Assembly (NCBI GenBank): GCA_903867845.1
Contig: CAIPSZ010000010.1
Location: 1-13,433, forward strand
Length of the DNA: 13,433 bases
Direction: 5' to 3'
Source of the DNA: Candidatus Kerfeldbacteria bacterium
GTDB lineage: Bacteria; Patescibacteriota; Patescibacteriia; PEXW01
Below the pieces are notes generated by a model, which had not been told where the DNA came from, did no database searches, and saw only the letters and a list, made by a program, of their open reading frames with translations. Positions 12,369 to 13,433 of this stretch are shown here, one piece after another. The position numbers and the translations under genes are program-made. The first letter of the stretch is position 1. Every line of letters starts with the position of its first letter.

Positions 12369-13433
12369 GGTCGTGGAAGAAGTAGATGAGCGCCAGAGCG
12401 AGAATGATGGCTATGCCACCGGCAACGAGGGGCGAAAGCGTCACACTGGCAAATGGCACACTTGCGGCGTACGTCGTAATGCCTTCGACCAGGCGCACCG
12501 TGAGCCATCCCGCCAGGCCCATAACCGCCGCGCTCATGGGCAGGATGAGACTGCACGCACCGGCGATTGCCACAAACGCCATGACGAATGGGACTATGGG
12601 AACGACCGCGAGATTTGCTAATGGCCCGATGATAGAAAGCTGCTGGAAGGTGATGAGAATCATTGGAAGTGTGGCAAACGTTGCGCCAAGCGTAGCGGCG
12701 AGCAAAGTACTTCCGGGTACGTACACCTTTTTCAGTACTCGCTCCAGTGGGCCGCTCAATGCAATGAGCCCGAAGGTTGCTCCAACTGAAAGCTGAAAGC
12801 CCACACTCCCCCACAGCAAAGTCGGGTCTAGGGTGAGCATGAGCAAGCATGCGGCAGCGAGCACGTTCAATCCTGCCACGCGGCGGAAGCACAGTCGCAT
12901 AGCCACGGCGAGTAGCGCCATGACGGCGGCGCGGAGAATGGATGGCTCGCCACCAGTAAATAGCGTGAAGGCTGGTGCGAACAGAATGGTGATGAACGCG
13001 TACGTTCGTCGGGAGAGCGCCACGCCAAGCGTCGTGAGTGCTGCCAGGATAATGGAGAGGTTTGATCCTGAGACAGCTAGCACGTGGCTTAACCCCGTCG
13101 TGCGGAAGTTCTTGATGGTTTGGCTATCAATACCATCCGTCGTACCAATGAGCATGCCCGCGCCGAGCTGGGCTTCTTGGTCCGGCATGGCGAGCGTGAG
13201 GCGCTGCACGAATACCTGTCGACTCTGCACTAACCAGGCTGGCTGTGGTACGACGATAGGCACTGCCCCGTGCTCGCGCGCCACGAACGCGCCAAGCACG
13301 AGCGCGGTGAGAATCACCCCGCGTGCGCCCACGCGCCACGACACCACCACGCCTAACAGAAAGAGCGCGACGAGTACTTTCGCCGGAAACGGGGCAACGG
13401 GTGCAGCAGTAGTAATGCCGGCACAGGCGCCAA
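12346..13433 (-). CDS. comEC: ComEC/Rec2-type DNA uptake channel, membrane part, 5' end cut
   Basis: The competence domain forms the inner-membrane channel for incoming single-stranded DNA. The frame is open to the window edge; the GTG at 13350 is probably internal, because the residues before it (KVLVALFLLG) continue a membrane helix. The signature NFRTTGLSHVLAVSGSNLSII lies about 80-101 residues after that GTG, then LFTGGEPSILRAAVMALLAV and SVGFQLSVGATFGLIALSG, with many further helices to the end (IILALALIYFFHDH). Only about 15 residues lie between the N-terminal helices and QSRQVFVQRLTLAMP, where standard ComEC has an OB-like domain (DUF4131) of roughly 100 residues, so that domain appears to be missing. 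The hydrolase domain is in the next, overlapping gene. Type IV pilus and ComEA-like partners would be expected elsewhere. Confidence 0.9.
   Translation of the reverse strand, partial: GACAGITTAAPVAPFPAKVLVALFLLGVVVSWRVGARGVILTALVLGAFVAREHGAVPIVVPQPAWLVQSRQVFVQRLTLAMPDQEAQLGAGMLIGTTDGIDSQTIKNFRTTGLSHVLAVSGSNLSIILAALTTLGVALSRRTYAFITILFAPAFTLFTGGEPSILRAAVMALLAVAMRLCFRRVAGLNVLAAACLLMLTLDPTLLWGSVGFQLSVGATFGLIALSGPLERVLKKVYVPGSTLLAATLGATFATLPMILITFQQLSIIGPLANLAVVPIVPFVMAFVAIAGACSLILPMSAAVMGLAGWLTVRLVEGITTYAASVPFASVTLSPLVAGGIAIILALALIYFFHDHVQPLFD

Overview
The window looks like a chromosomal fragment from a Candidate Phyla Radiation (Patescibacteria-type) bacterium. The grounds are the small ribosomal proteins, the small GIY-YIG protein set behind palindromic DNA, the compact and split ComEC, the near absence of Shine-Dalgarno (SD) sites in front of housekeeping genes, and the many membrane or secreted proteins I cannot place in known families. 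TGA ends smpB and the metallo-hydrolase gene, so the recoded code of Gracilibacteria-like lineages is not in use. The phylum is an inference; no 16S rRNA is present.

Layout, left to right. (1) A ribosome-rescue pair: the 3' part of smpB (cut by the window edge) and, 36 bases on, an unannotated tmRNA gene (ssrA, 477-877). (2) A palindrome-rich block (876-1016), an AT-rich GIY-YIG gene and an AT-rich SpoU/TrmH rRNA methyltransferase gene. (3) The translation operon infC-rpmI-rplT, closed by a clear terminator. infC has no ATG, GTG or TTG start and appears to start at ATA. (4) tRNA-Asp with its own promoter, then 226 bases of strongly self-complementary DNA. (5) A YfhO-type multipass membrane protein gene converging, with a 4-base gap, on a gene for a large secreted protein with 12 NHL-like blades and a TIG-like C-terminus. 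(6) A two-gene leftward operon of unrecognised membrane proteins, divergent from an SPFH/band-7 membrane protein gene; the shared 251-base intergenic region holds a good promoter in each direction. (7) A leftward pair, overlapping by 23 bases, that together form ComEC: the membrane channel (cut by the right edge) and a separate membrane-anchored metallo-beta-lactamase-fold nuclease-like protein.

How the parts work together. SmpB and tmRNA rescue stalled ribosomes; IF3, L35, L20, tRNA-Asp and the rRNA methyltransferase belong to translation; the two ComEC halves should import DNA. The SPFH gene and the two divergent membrane genes may form an envelope module, but their function is unknown. The most informative points are the hidden tmRNA with a long tag and non-canonical tRNA-like loops, the ATA start of infC, the promoters that sit so close to rpmI and yfhO that their mRNAs should be nearly leaderless, and the undescribed SPFH-linked membrane module.
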